Shown here: piece after piece, positions 50,481-58,678 of the stretch
Layout of the letters: each line of letters starts with the position of its first letter
Numbering within the stretch: the stretch's first letter is position 1
Source: Reyranella humidisoli
Lineage (GTDB): Bacteria; Pseudomonadota; Alphaproteobacteria; Reyranellales; Reyranellaceae
Reading direction: 5' to 3'
DNA length: 64,000 nucleotides
NCBI RefSeq assembly: GCF_019039055.1
Contig: NZ_JAHOPB010000002.1
Coordinates: 1 to 64,000, forward strand
Notes under the pieces: model-generated
What the model was told of the DNA's origin: nothing
Database searches by the model: none
Seen by the model: the letters and a program-made list of their open reading frames with translations, nothing else
Program-made: the position numbers and the translations under genes

Positions 50481-51233
50481 TCAGCCGTCCCAGACGTTCG
50501 CAGGCATCGGCAACCGGGCAAAATCGGCCTCGCCGAGGGGACGGTCGTGAGCCACGCCTTCGCGCTCCAGCAGCATCATCCACTGGCGGACATGCTGCCC
50601 GGAATGCCAGGTGGTCCGCTCCAGCAGTTCGTGGAGGCTCTGGTCGCCGTAATAGGTCGGGAGCAGGCGGGCCGCCTCCGTGTCGCCGTGGGCCCACCAG
50701 TCGCGGAAACGCGTCTGAACGCCGGCGCCATAGGCTGCCACGTCGGCCATGCCGGCATCGGCTGCGGGCTCCTCGCGGAACGCCGCCTGGACGAGCGTCG
50801 TACCCTGCTGGGCATCGAGGAAGGCCGCGACCACCCGGAAGAGATGGAAGGCGAGGGCCCGGTAGCTGCGCGGGCGGCCGGGCACGTGGACGTGGAGTTT
50901 CTCCTCCGGCATCAGCGGCAGCAGTCCAATGGCCGCCGTCATGAATTTGTCGAGGCGTGCATAGAGCTCTGGCGGTGACAGTTCGGGGCCGGATTTTTCC
51001 TGCAGGCCGAGGAAGGCGACGATCTCCCGCGTGCTCTGTCCGAAGATGAAATCCTTGCCACGCGACAGGACCGGTACGGAGCGCACACCGAGAGACTCCA
51101 GCTCGGCGAAGCCGGCGGGGTCGGCAAGGACATTGACGGAAACGAAGTCGATCCCACGGACCGATAGAAACTCTTTGAGTCTCAGGCAGCTGGTTCAACC
51201 GGGCTGCCAGAACACCTTCAGCGGTTCTGTCAT
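50481..51233 (-). CDS. glutaredoxin-like / DinB fusion with in-frame TGA at the first redox Cys (possible selenoprotein)
   Basis: Reading from ATG 51233 (AGGAG 6 nt upstream) gives MTEPLKVFWQPG, then TGA (51195-51197, codon 13), then TSCLRLKEFLSVRGIDFVSV and an open frame to 50481. Residues 1-78 are a glutaredoxin-like domain (SVPVL cis-Pro segment about residue 52, FIFGQSTREIVAFLGL). In such proteins the motif after W-Q-P-G is C-x-x-C; here the first Cys codon is TGA and the second (SC) is intact, so UxxC would result if read as selenocysteine. Residues about 90-250 are a DinB-like four-helix domain with possible metal His in ALAFHLFRV and TWHSGQHVRQW. Alternatives: a nonsense mutation, a sequencing error, or a shortened product from GTG 51086. 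Confidence 0.65.
51167..51183 (-). promoter_or_regulatory. stem-loop downstream of the in-frame TGA (SECIS-like position)
   Basis: In the mRNA, 11 nt after the UGA, GAGACUC (51183-51177) pairs with GAGUUUC (51173-51167) over 7 bp with one G-U, closing an AAA loop. The loop lies 18-20 nt beyond the UGA, the distance seen in the E. coli fdhF SECIS. Against it: bacterial SECIS loops usually carry G in the first positions, and this one has only A. Confidence 0.35.
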
Positions 51234-51252
51234 GTCGCTCTCCTGAACACGC

Positions 51253-52236
51253 TCATTTGGTGGTTCGTATGCCGAGGCTGTCAAGCAGGATGCGCCAACG
51301 CTCGAAATCCGCGATGAGACGCTTTCTGCATTCGTCCGCCTTGGTCACACCGACGACGACACCGTACTGTGTGAGCTGTTCCCTCGTTTCCGGCACGTCG
51401 ACGGCATTGTGCAACGCGCGGTTCCAGGCCTCGACGAGCTGCGGCGGCAAGCCGCCCGGCGCGAAGAAGGCATACCAGTCGATCAGCTGAAGCCACGGGA
51501 AGCCCAGTTCGACCACCGTCGGCACGTCCGGCAGCACGGGATTGCGCGCCAACCCCGACGTGGTCAGGACCCTGAGTGTGCTGCCGCGATGGTGGTGGAC
51601 GAACGAAGCGAGCCCGCCGCAACCCGCCGGGATACGACCCTGGCCGAGATCCGAAGACATCGGTCCGGTGCCGCGGAAGGGCACGGGGTCCAGCATGAGG
51701 CCGTATTGCTGCGCGAGCAGTTGTGCGAAGTATTGAGAGAAGGTTTCGGGCGCCGCCGTTCCGAAGCGGCGACGTTCGGGCGGACCGTTTTTCACCCATT
51801 GCGCATACTCGGCCATCGTCCGCACGCCGATCGACCGCGATACGACGAATGCCGTCTCGAAAGTCCCGACGATGCCGAGAGGTGCGAGATCGCGCAGCGG
51901 GTCGAACGGGAAGGTTGCAGGCGATATCAGGCGGCCGATCAGTGTGGTGCTCGGCAGCAGTCCGATCGTGGCTCCGTCGGGCGCAGCCTTCTTCAACGCA
52001 TCGCCCATCGTGGCGCCGGCGGCGCCGGGACGGTTCTCGATGCTGACGGGTCGTGTCAGGCGCTGCTGGATCGCGGGGGCGATGGCGCGGGCCACGACGT
52101 CGGAGCCGCCGCCTGCCGCAAATCCGACCCAGATTCGGATGGCGCGCTCCGGCAGTCCGGATTGTGCGACGGCCGTGTGTGGCACAAGAGCCGCGCCGGC
52201 CGATGCCAACAGGGCGCGGCGGGAGAACGGAAGCAT
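51253..52236 (-). CDS. tripartite tricarboxylate transporter binding protein (TctC/Bug type)
   Basis: 327 residues, leader SRRALLASAGAALVPHTAVA with twin Arg. Motifs: RIWVGFAAGGGSDVVARAI, RPVSIENRPGAAGATMGDA, FRGTGPMSSDLGQGRIPAG. Second orphan member of this family in the window (the first is at 46420-47415); the two align throughout but are clearly diverged. No TctA/B genes nearby. Likely cotranscribed with the glutaredoxin-DinB gene 20 bp downstream. Confidence 0.92.
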   Translation of the reverse strand: MLPFSRRALLASAGAALVPHTAVAQSGLPERAIRIWVGFAAGGGSDVVARAIAPAIQQRLTRPVSIENRPGAAGATMGDALKKAAPDGATIGLLPSTTLIGRLISPATFPFDPLRDLAPLGIVGTFETAFVVSRSIGVRTMAEYAQWVKNGPPERRRFGTAAPETFSQYFAQLLAQQYGLMLDPVPFRGTGPMSSDLGQGRIPAGCGGLASFVHHHRGSTLRVLTTSGLARNPVLPDVPTVVELGFPWLQLIDWYAFFAPGGLPPQLVEAWNRALHNAVDVPETREQLTQYGVVVGVTKADECRKRLIADFERWRILLDSLGIRTTK

Positions 52237-52273
52237 TCTTTTGTTCTATGCAGGCGGATGAACTTCGGGTCGG

Positions 52274-52657
52274 CTAGGGCTTGCGATGGCAGACCACACA
52301 GATCTTGTTGCCGTCCAGGTCGCGCAGATACCCACCGTAATAGTTCGGGTGATAGTGCGCGCGGAGGCCAGGAGCACCTTCGTCCGTGCCACCAGCCGTG
52401 AGCGCCGCCTTGTGAGCCGCGTCGACGGCGCCGCGATCGGGCGCCTCAAGGCCGATTGTGATGCCATTCCCGACGGACGCGGCGTTCTTGTCGAGCGGGC
52501 TGAGCACCCAGAGCTGCGGCCGGCCACCGGCCGGGCCGTAGCCGACTGCATTCGGATAGTCCATGTGACGCACCAGACCGAGCGGTTGCAGCAGCGCATC
52601 GTAGAAGGCCTTGGCTCGACCTACGTCATTGCTGCCGATCGTCACGTGGCTGAACAT
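52274..52657 (-). CDS. VOC-superfamily (glyoxalase-like) protein
   Basis: 127 residues, a single pair of beta-alpha-beta-beta-beta modules. MFSHVTIGSNDVGRAKAFYD carries the first metal-ligand His and HYHPNYYGGYLRDLDGNKI the second block with Asp. Common roles are metal-dependent lyases or dioxygenases and drug-binding resistance proteins; nothing indicates which. GGAAGAAG precedes ATG 52657. Confidence 0.9.
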   Translation of the reverse strand: MFSHVTIGSNDVGRAKAFYDALLQPLGLVRHMDYPNAVGYGPAGGRPQLWVLSPLDKNAASVGNGITIGLEAPDRGAVDAAHKAALTAGGTDEGAPGLRAHYHPNYYGGYLRDLDGNKICVVCHRKP

Positions 52658-52688
52658 CGGTCTTCTTCCCCTCGAAAGCCGGTTTCCG

Positions 52689-54011
52689 TCAGGATGACTG
52701 AGCCGCAGGGCGGGGCAAGCCGAAATGATCGCGCAGCGTGGTGCCATCATAAGCGGTGCGGAAAAGCCCGCGCTTCTGCAGGATCGGCACGACCTCCGCC
52801 ACGAACACATCGAGCATCGAGGGCAGCAGCGGTGGCATCAGGTTGAAGCCGTCGGCGGCGCCGTCGTCGAACCAGTCCTCGATCAGGTCGGCGATCTGTT
52901 CCGGCGTACCGGCGGTGGTGTAGTGGCCGCGGGCGCCCGCGAGATAGGCGAGGAGTTGGCGGAGGGTGAATTTCTCGCGACGGACCAGCCCGACGATCAC
53001 TTCGGTGCGGCTGCGCGCGGCCTGGACCGTGCCCGGATCGGGGAAATCGTCGGCAGTGAGTGGCCGGTCGAGCGGCAGGTGCGAGAAGTCGTGGCCGCCG
53101 AACCGGCCGCTCAGGCGCTTGCGCCCGACCTCGGGGTCGGTGAGTTCGTTGAGATCCTGCGCGAGACGCTTCGCTTCGGCTTCGGTCGAGGCGATCACCG
53201 GGCTCAGGCCAGGCAGGATCAGCACGTGCTCGGAAGGCCGCCCCTCGGCTGCCGCCAGCTTCTTCAGGTCGGCATAGAATTCCTGCGCCGTGCTCTTTTC
53301 CATCTGCGCGGTGAACACCGCCTCGGCATGGCGGGCGGCAAAGCGGCGACCGGTCTCCGACGAGCCCGCCTGCACGAACACCGGCCGTCCCTGCGGTCCG
53401 CGCGGCATGTTGAGCGGGCCGGCGACGCGATAGAACTTGCCCTCGTGGTTGACCGGCTTGATCCGATCGGCCCGCGCATACTGGCCGCTCGCGCGATCGT
53501 CGAGCACGGCGTCGTCGGCCCAGCTGTCCCACAACGCCTTCGCGACCTGCACGAACTCCTCACCGCGTTCGTAGCGTTCGTCGTGGCTCACCAGGCAGGT
53601 GCCGCCGAAGTTGCGCGCGGCCGGCGCGAGCCAGGAGGTCACGATGTTCCAGCCGACCCGGCCCCCGCTGATATGGTCGAGCGAGGCGAACTGGCGGGCA
53701 AGGTTGAAGGGCTCGGAGTAGGTGGTCGAGGCCGTGGCGATAAGGCCGATGCGCTGCGTCGAGCCCGCGAGCGCACCAAGCGTGGTGATCGGCTCCAGCC
53801 ACGTGCTGGCGGCGTGCGCCACGGTGTCGGCCAGCGCGAGCTGGTCTGCGAGGAAGATCGAATCGAAGAGACCGGCTTCGGCCCGCCGGGCGACGTCGCG
53901 GTAATACTCGATGTCGCTGAGTGCCAGCGGCGACGAGTCGGGATGCCGCCACGACGCTTCGTGATGGCCGCGGCTCTGGATGAACAGATTGAGGTGGAGC
54001 TGTCGCTTCAT
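52689..54011 (-). CDS. FMNH2-dependent monooxygenase, NtaA/SnaA/DszA type (luciferase-like)
   Basis: 440 residues. Group features: LHLNLFIQSRGHHEASWRHP at the start, FDSIFLADQLAL, TTLGALAGSTQRIGL, GRVGWNIVTSWLAPAARNFGG, and GRPVFVQAGSSETGRRFAA. These two-component oxygenases oxidise nitrilotriacetate, sulphur heterocycles, alkanesulphonates and similar compounds using FMNH2 from a separate reductase, which is not encoded here. ATG 54011 has GAGGGG upstream and lies 4 bp after the ABC exporter stop, so they are cotranscribed. Confidence 0.93.
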   Translation of the reverse strand: MKRQLHLNLFIQSRGHHEASWRHPDSSPLALSDIEYYRDVARRAEAGLFDSIFLADQLALADTVAHAASTWLEPITTLGALAGSTQRIGLIATASTTYSEPFNLARQFASLDHISGGRVGWNIVTSWLAPAARNFGGTCLVSHDERYERGEEFVQVAKALWDSWADDAVLDDRASGQYARADRIKPVNHEGKFYRVAGPLNMPRGPQGRPVFVQAGSSETGRRFAARHAEAVFTAQMEKSTAQEFYADLKKLAAAEGRPSEHVLILPGLSPVIASTEAEAKRLAQDLNELTDPEVGRKRLSGRFGGHDFSHLPLDRPLTADDFPDPGTVQAARSRTEVIVGLVRREKFTLRQLLAYLAGARGHYTTAGTPEQIADLIEDWFDDGAADGFNLMPPLLPSMLDVFVAEVVPILQKRGLFRTAYDGTTLRDHFGLPRPAAQSS

Positions 54012-54015
54012 CCCC

Positions 54016-57000
54016 TCACTGTGCGGCCGGTGCGTAGACGGATGCAAGCTGGCGCGAGACCAACCGGGCATAAAGGCCGCCACGCGAGACGAGCGACGCG
54101 TGTGTGCCGCTTTCCGCTACGCGGCCCTCGTCGAGCACCACGATCAGGTCGGCGTCACGCACCGTCGAGAGACGATGGGCGATCACGATGGTCGTGCGGT
54201 CGGCCTTCAGCACGTCGAGAGCGCGGCGCACCGCCTGCTCGTTCACCGCGTCGAGATGCGAGGTCGCCTCGTCGAGGATCAGGATGGGCGCGTCCTTCAG
54301 GAAGGCGCGTGCGATCGCGACGCGCTGGCGCTGACCGCCGCTCAGGCTGGTGCCACGCTCCCCGACGGCTGAGTCGAGGCCCTGTGGCAAGGTCGCGACC
54401 AGCTCGGCCAGCGACGCATGTTCGATGGCGGCCAGCAGCTCGGCCTCCGTGGCTTCGGGACGGGCGATCAGGATGTTGGCGCGCAGCGTGTCGTTGAACA
54501 GGTAGGTGTCCTGGGCGACGAGAGCCACGAGGCCGCGCAGCTCGTCGAGCTTGTAGTCGCGCAAGTCCGCGCCGTTCAGCGTGATGCGGCCGGTATCGGG
54601 GTCCCAGAAACGCATCAGGAGCTGCGCCGTCGTGGTCTTGCCTGCGCCCGACGTGCCGACCAGTGCGATCGTCTTGCCGGCGGGGATATCGAAACTCACA
54701 TCGGACAAGGCACGCCGTGTCTGGCCGGGATAGGTGAAGTTCACCTGTTCCAGCGCCAGTGCGGCGGCGCCGCGCGCCACCGGCACGCCCGGACCGTCGC
54801 GCACCGGGATCGGTTCGTTGGCCAGCGCATAGACGCGGCGCGTGGCACCCAGCGTATCGGCGAGCTGACGCCCGATCTGCGCGATCTCCGAGACCGGCAG
54901 GAAGGCCGACATGGCGAGGATGGTCATGAGCGGCAGCAGGCCGGGGTCGAGCGTGCCGCGGGAAGCGAGGATCGCGCCGACCACGACGATGGCGAGGCCG
55001 CCAAGCCCGGTCAGCACTTCGAGGATGGCGTGCTGCATCGTGAGTTCGCTGAAGAAGGGCAGGCGCAGCGCGATGTGGCGCTGCGACAGCTCGTCGAGCC
55101 GTTCGCCGCGCGCGCGCTCCTGCTGGTTCGCGACGATCTCGCCCAGACCCTGCACCGAGTCGACGGCGAAGGCGCCGAGTTCGCCGGCGGCCTCGCGCGC
55201 CTGGCTGCCCAGCCGATCGACGCGCTTGCGCATCAGGAACGGACTGAGGCCGACGGCCAGCAGGAACGGCACCAGCGTGATCGCGAGCCAGCCGCTGGTC
55301 GTGGCCAGCGCGATTACCACGGCGGCAGGGATCAGGATGGCGACGAAGGCCGGCGCCACGGTGTGGGCGAAGAAATACTCGACCAGCTCGATGTCGTGCG
55401 TGGCCAGCGCCATGAGATCGCCGGTGCGGCGGCGCGTCAGATAGGCGGGCGCCAGCGCGTCGAGCTTGCGGAAGGCGTCGATGCGCATCTCGGCCAGCAG
55501 GCGGAAGGCCATGTCGTGCGCCAGCCACGATTCGAACCAGTGCAGGATGCCCGAGATCGGCGCCAGGATGGCGAGCGCGATGGCCAGCCCGCCATAGGGC
55601 TGGTGGTTCTTGAGCGCCAGCACGATCAGCGCGGAGAGGACGCCAATGCCGATGAAGGAGACCACACGCGCCACGCCGAGGATGAAGGTGGCGGCGAGCT
55701 TGCCCTTCCACGGCATGATGACACCCATCAGCGTGGCGACCACCTGGTACCAGGTGAGGCCCTCGGCCTTGATGATGCCTTCGGTGATGGGTTTCACCGC
55801 GCCGCCCGAGGTGCTGGCGATCGTCTCGGCGCGCTGCGGCGCGGCGAGTGAGTCTATCGTTGTGCCGGCCTGCTGCTCGCGCGCCTGTTCGGCCATGAGC
55901 TGCGAATAGACGCCGCCCCGGCTCATCAGCGCGCCGTGTTTGCCTTCCTCGGCGACATGGCCGCGGTCGAGGACGAGGATGCGATCGCAATCGATGACGC
56001 TCGACAGGCGGTGGGCCAGGATCAGCGTCGTGCGGCCCTGCATCAGCCGGTCGAGCGCTTCCTGGATCACCGCCTCGTTCTCGGCGTCGACGGCAGACAG
56101 GGCTTCGTCGAGCACGAGGATCGGCGTGTCGCGCAGCAGCGCGCGGGCGATGGCCACACGCTGGCGCTGGCCGCCGGAGAGCTTGATGCCTTTCTCGCCG
56201 ATGATCGTCGCGTAGCCCTGCGGCAGGCCCACGATGAAGTCGTGGATGTTGGCGGCGCGCGCGGCATCCTCGAGGTCTTCGCGCGAGGCGCCCGGCCGGC
56301 CGAGGCGGATGTTCTCCTCGACGGTGTCGTGGAACAGGAACGTGTCCTGGTTCACCACCGAGATAAGCGAGCGGATCTGCGCAAAGGAGAGCGTGCGCAG
56401 GTCATGGCCGCCCAGCAGGATGCGGCCCTTGTCGGGATCGTAGAAGCGCAGCAGCAGGCGCACGATCGACGACTTGCCGCCGCCCGAGGAGCCGACGAGG
56501 CCGAGCCGCTCGCCCGCTGCGGCCGTGAAGTCCAGCCCTTCGTGCACGGTGCGGCGTGTACCGGGATAGGAGAAGCGCACGTTCTCGAAGGTTATGGTCG
56601 GCGCCAGGAGCCCGTCGAGCCGCGCCGGCGCCGGATCGGCGACCGACGGCGTGTCGTCGAGGATGCGGTAGATGCCCTGTGCCGCCGAGAGGCCGACCAT
56701 GCCCTGGTGCAGCACCGAGCGCAGCTCGCGCATCGGCCGGAAGATCTCGATGCCCAGCATAAGGATGATCAGCAGCGCCGTCAGCGTCATCGAGCCGGCC
56801 TCGACTCGCGACGCGCCATAGATCAGCGCCGCGGCCGCGCCACCCGCGATCGAGGTGTCGGTGATGCCGCGTGCCAGCGAGTTGGTGCCCAGCACCCACA
56901 TGGTGCGGCGAAAGAGATCGCGCGCTTCCACTTCGAGCTTGTCGGCGCGTGTCTTGCCCTGGCCGAAGGCCTTCAGCGTCGCCAGCCCCTGGATCGAATC

Positions 57001-57597
57001 GAGGAACTCTGCGGCGAACGACTTGTAGGCGGTCATGCGCGCGATCGAGGCGCGGACGTCCCACTTGTGCCAGAGCGCGGGGGCGAACAGCGCCACCAGC
57101 GCGAAGCCCAGCATAACCAGCGCCACCGGCAGGTCGATGAAGGAGATCACGGCGAAGATCAGGATCGGCGTCAGCAGCGCGATCAGGAACTGCGGCAGGA
57201 ACTGGCCGAAATAGGTTTCGAGCTGCTCGACGCCGTCGATCATCGACAGCGTCAGGCCGCCGGAACGCTGGCGGCCGACCGTCGCGGGTCCGAGCGACGC
57301 CACCTTGTCGTAGAGCGTGCGGCGCAGCACCTTCTGCACACGCGCCGCCGTCTCGTGCGCCATTACCGCGCGCCAGTGCTCGGCAACGCCGCGCAGCACC
57401 ATGACCCCCGCGATCAGCAGGATCGGCCACACCAACTCCTGCAGCGGGCGCCCGACGAAGATCTGGCCGATCAGCCATCCCAGCAGGCCGAGCCGCGCGA
57501 TGCCACAGGCGACGCCCAGCAGGCCGATGGCGACGGTGGCGGCGATGCGGGCGCGCACGCCCTTGGTGAAGACGAGCAGGCGGGGTTCGATGTGCAT
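54016..57597 (-). CDS. fused double ABC exporter (TMD-NBD-TMD-NBD, CydDC-like)
   Basis: 1193 residues, two complete ABC exporter halves in one chain. First half: six helices (1-300), Walker A GSSGGGKSS (about 369), signature LSGGQRQR (about 471), LVLDEALSAVD. Second half: helices about 630-900, Walker A GTSGAGKTT (about 982), signature LSGGQRQR (about 1086), LILDEATSHLD. CydDC, which exports cysteine/glutathione for cytochrome bd assembly, is a separate pair in most bacteria; a fused form is seen in some. No cydAB is nearby, so a lipid or drug role is equally possible. Divergent from a LysR gene. Confidence 0.9.
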   Translation of the reverse strand: MHIEPRLLVFTKGVRARIAATVAIGLLGVACGIARLGLLGWLIGQIFVGRPLQELVWPILLIAGVMVLRGVAEHWRAVMAHETAARVQKVLRRTLYDKVASLGPATVGRQRSGGLTLSMIDGVEQLETYFGQFLPQFLIALLTPILIFAVISFIDLPVALVMLGFALVALFAPALWHKWDVRASIARMTAYKSFAAEFLDSIQGLATLKAFGQGKTRADKLEVEARDLFRRTMWVLGTNSLARGITDTSIAGGAAAALIYGASRVEAGSMTLTALLIILMLGIEIFRPMRELRSVLHQGMVGLSAAQGIYRILDDTPSVADPAPARLDGLLAPTITFENVRFSYPGTRRTVHEGLDFTAAAGERLGLVGSSGGGKSSIVRLLLRFYDPDKGRILLGGHDLRTLSFAQIRSLISVVNQDTFLFHDTVEENIRLGRPGASREDLEDAARAANIHDFIVGLPQGYATIIGEKGIKLSGGQRQRVAIARALLRDTPILVLDEALSAVDAENEAVIQEALDRLMQGRTTLILAHRLSSVIDCDRILVLDRGHVAEEGKHGALMSRGGVYSQLMAEQAREQQAGTTIDSLAAPQRAETIASTSGGAVKPITEGIIKAEGLTWYQVVATLMGVIMPWKGKLAATFILGVARVVSFIGIGVLSALIVLALKNHQPYGGLAIALAILAPISGILHWFESWLAHDMAFRLLAEMRIDAFRKLDALAPAYLTRRRTGDLMALATHDIELVEYFFAHTVAPAFVAILIPAAVVIALATTSGWLAITLVPFLLAVGLSPFLMRKRVDRLGSQAREAAGELGAFAVDSVQGLGEIVANQQERARGERLDELSQRHIALRLPFFSELTMQHAILEVLTGLGGLAIVVVGAILASRGTLDPGLLPLMTILAMSAFLPVSEIAQIGRQLADTLGATRRVYALANEPIPVRDGPGVPVARGAAALALEQVNFTYPGQTRRALSDVSFDIPAGKTIALVGTSGAGKTTTAQLLMRFWDPDTGRITLNGADLRDYKLDELRGLVALVAQDTYLFNDTLRANILIARPEATEAELLAAIEHASLAELVATLPQGLDSAVGERGTSLSGGQRQRVAIARAFLKDAPILILDEATSHLDAVNEQAVRRALDVLKADRTTIVIAHRLSTVRDADLIVVLDEGRVAESGTHASLVSRGGLYARLVSRQLASVYAPAAQ

Positions 57598-57662
57598 GAG
57601 GCGATGCTAGGGCGAACATCCGTATTCGTCAGTCCACATTTCGGAAAAGCCTCTGTACATTT

Positions 57663-58586
57663 ATGAACATGGACGCCAACTGGGACGACCTGCGCATTTT
57701 CCTGGCCCTCGCACGCGCCGGCACGCTGACGACGGCCGCCAAGGCGCTGGGGGTCAGTCATCCGACCGTGTCGCGGCGGATTCAGGCGCTCGAAGCGCAG
57801 ATCGGCGCGCGGCTGTTCGACCGCCTGCCCGACCGGTTCGTGCCGACCAGTGCAGGCGAGGAGCTTCTGGCCGACACCGAAGCGATGGAGAAGGCGGCGC
57901 AATCCATCCACCGCCGCAGCGCCGGTCTCAGCGACACGGTGAGCGGCACGGTGCGCCTGTCGGCGGAGGAGGCGACAGCCGCCCTGATCGCCCGCTATTC
58001 GGCCCAACTCCGGAGCAAGCTGCAGCAGATCGAGTTCGAAGTGATCTCGAGCCACACGCTGGCCAACCTGTCACGCCGCGAGGCCGATCTCCTGATCCGC
58101 GAGCAGGTGCCCGAACTGCACGGCATCGTCGCCCGCAAGCTCGGCCGTCTCGCCTACGCCATCTATGCCGCGCGCGATTTTCCGGTGAAGCGAACCACCC
58201 CGGCAGCGCTGGCGGCGCTGCCCTGGGTGGGTTTCGACGACGATCATCTACGCATGCAGGGGCAGAGCTGGCTGCTGGAGTTTCGGGGCGGACGCCGGCC
58301 GGAGATCCGCGGCAACAACTGGCTGGTCCTGCACGAGGCGGCGCGCACCGGCGCCGGGCTCGCGGTGCTGCCCTGCCATCTCGCGGATCCCGACCCGTTG
58401 CTGCGCCGGATCGGTGGCATCCTGCCCGACGTCTTCGCCGACCAGTGGCTGCTGGTCCACCGCGACCTGCGCGCGTTGCCGAGGGTGCGCGCAGTGATGG
58501 ACGAGGTCATCGCACTCTTCCAGCGCGAGCGTGCTTTGCTCGAAGGTCGCTCACGCCCATCCGCGAAAGGCGAGGCAACGGCTTAG
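57663..58586 (+). CDS. LysR-family transcriptional regulator
   Basis: 307 residues. Winged helix LRIFLALARAGTLTTAAKALGV then SHPTVSRRIQALEAQIGARLF; C-terminal effector domain from about residue 90. It is divergent from the ABC exporter-monooxygenase operon with 65 bp between starts, so it probably controls that operon and itself. A second ATG two codons in is an alternative start. Confidence 0.9.
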   Translation: MNMDANWDDLRIFLALARAGTLTTAAKALGVSHPTVSRRIQALEAQIGARLFDRLPDRFVPTSAGEELLADTEAMEKAAQSIHRRSAGLSDTVSGTVRLSAEEATAALIARYSAQLRSKLQQIEFEVISSHTLANLSRREADLLIREQVPELHGIVARKLGRLAYAIYAARDFPVKRTTPAALAALPWVGFDDDHLRMQGQSWLLEFRGGRRPEIRGNNWLVLHEAARTGAGLAVLPCHLADPDPLLRRIGGILPDVFADQWLLVHRDLRALPRVRAVMDEVIALFQRERALLEGRSRPSAKGEATA

Positions 58587-58678
58587 CGGGAATGCCAGCC
58601 CTTGTGCAGCATGTCGTTTAGGCTGACGATGCTGAAAACGACGCGCAGCTGGAGTGGCGCGCGCCCAGCGAGGAAACC

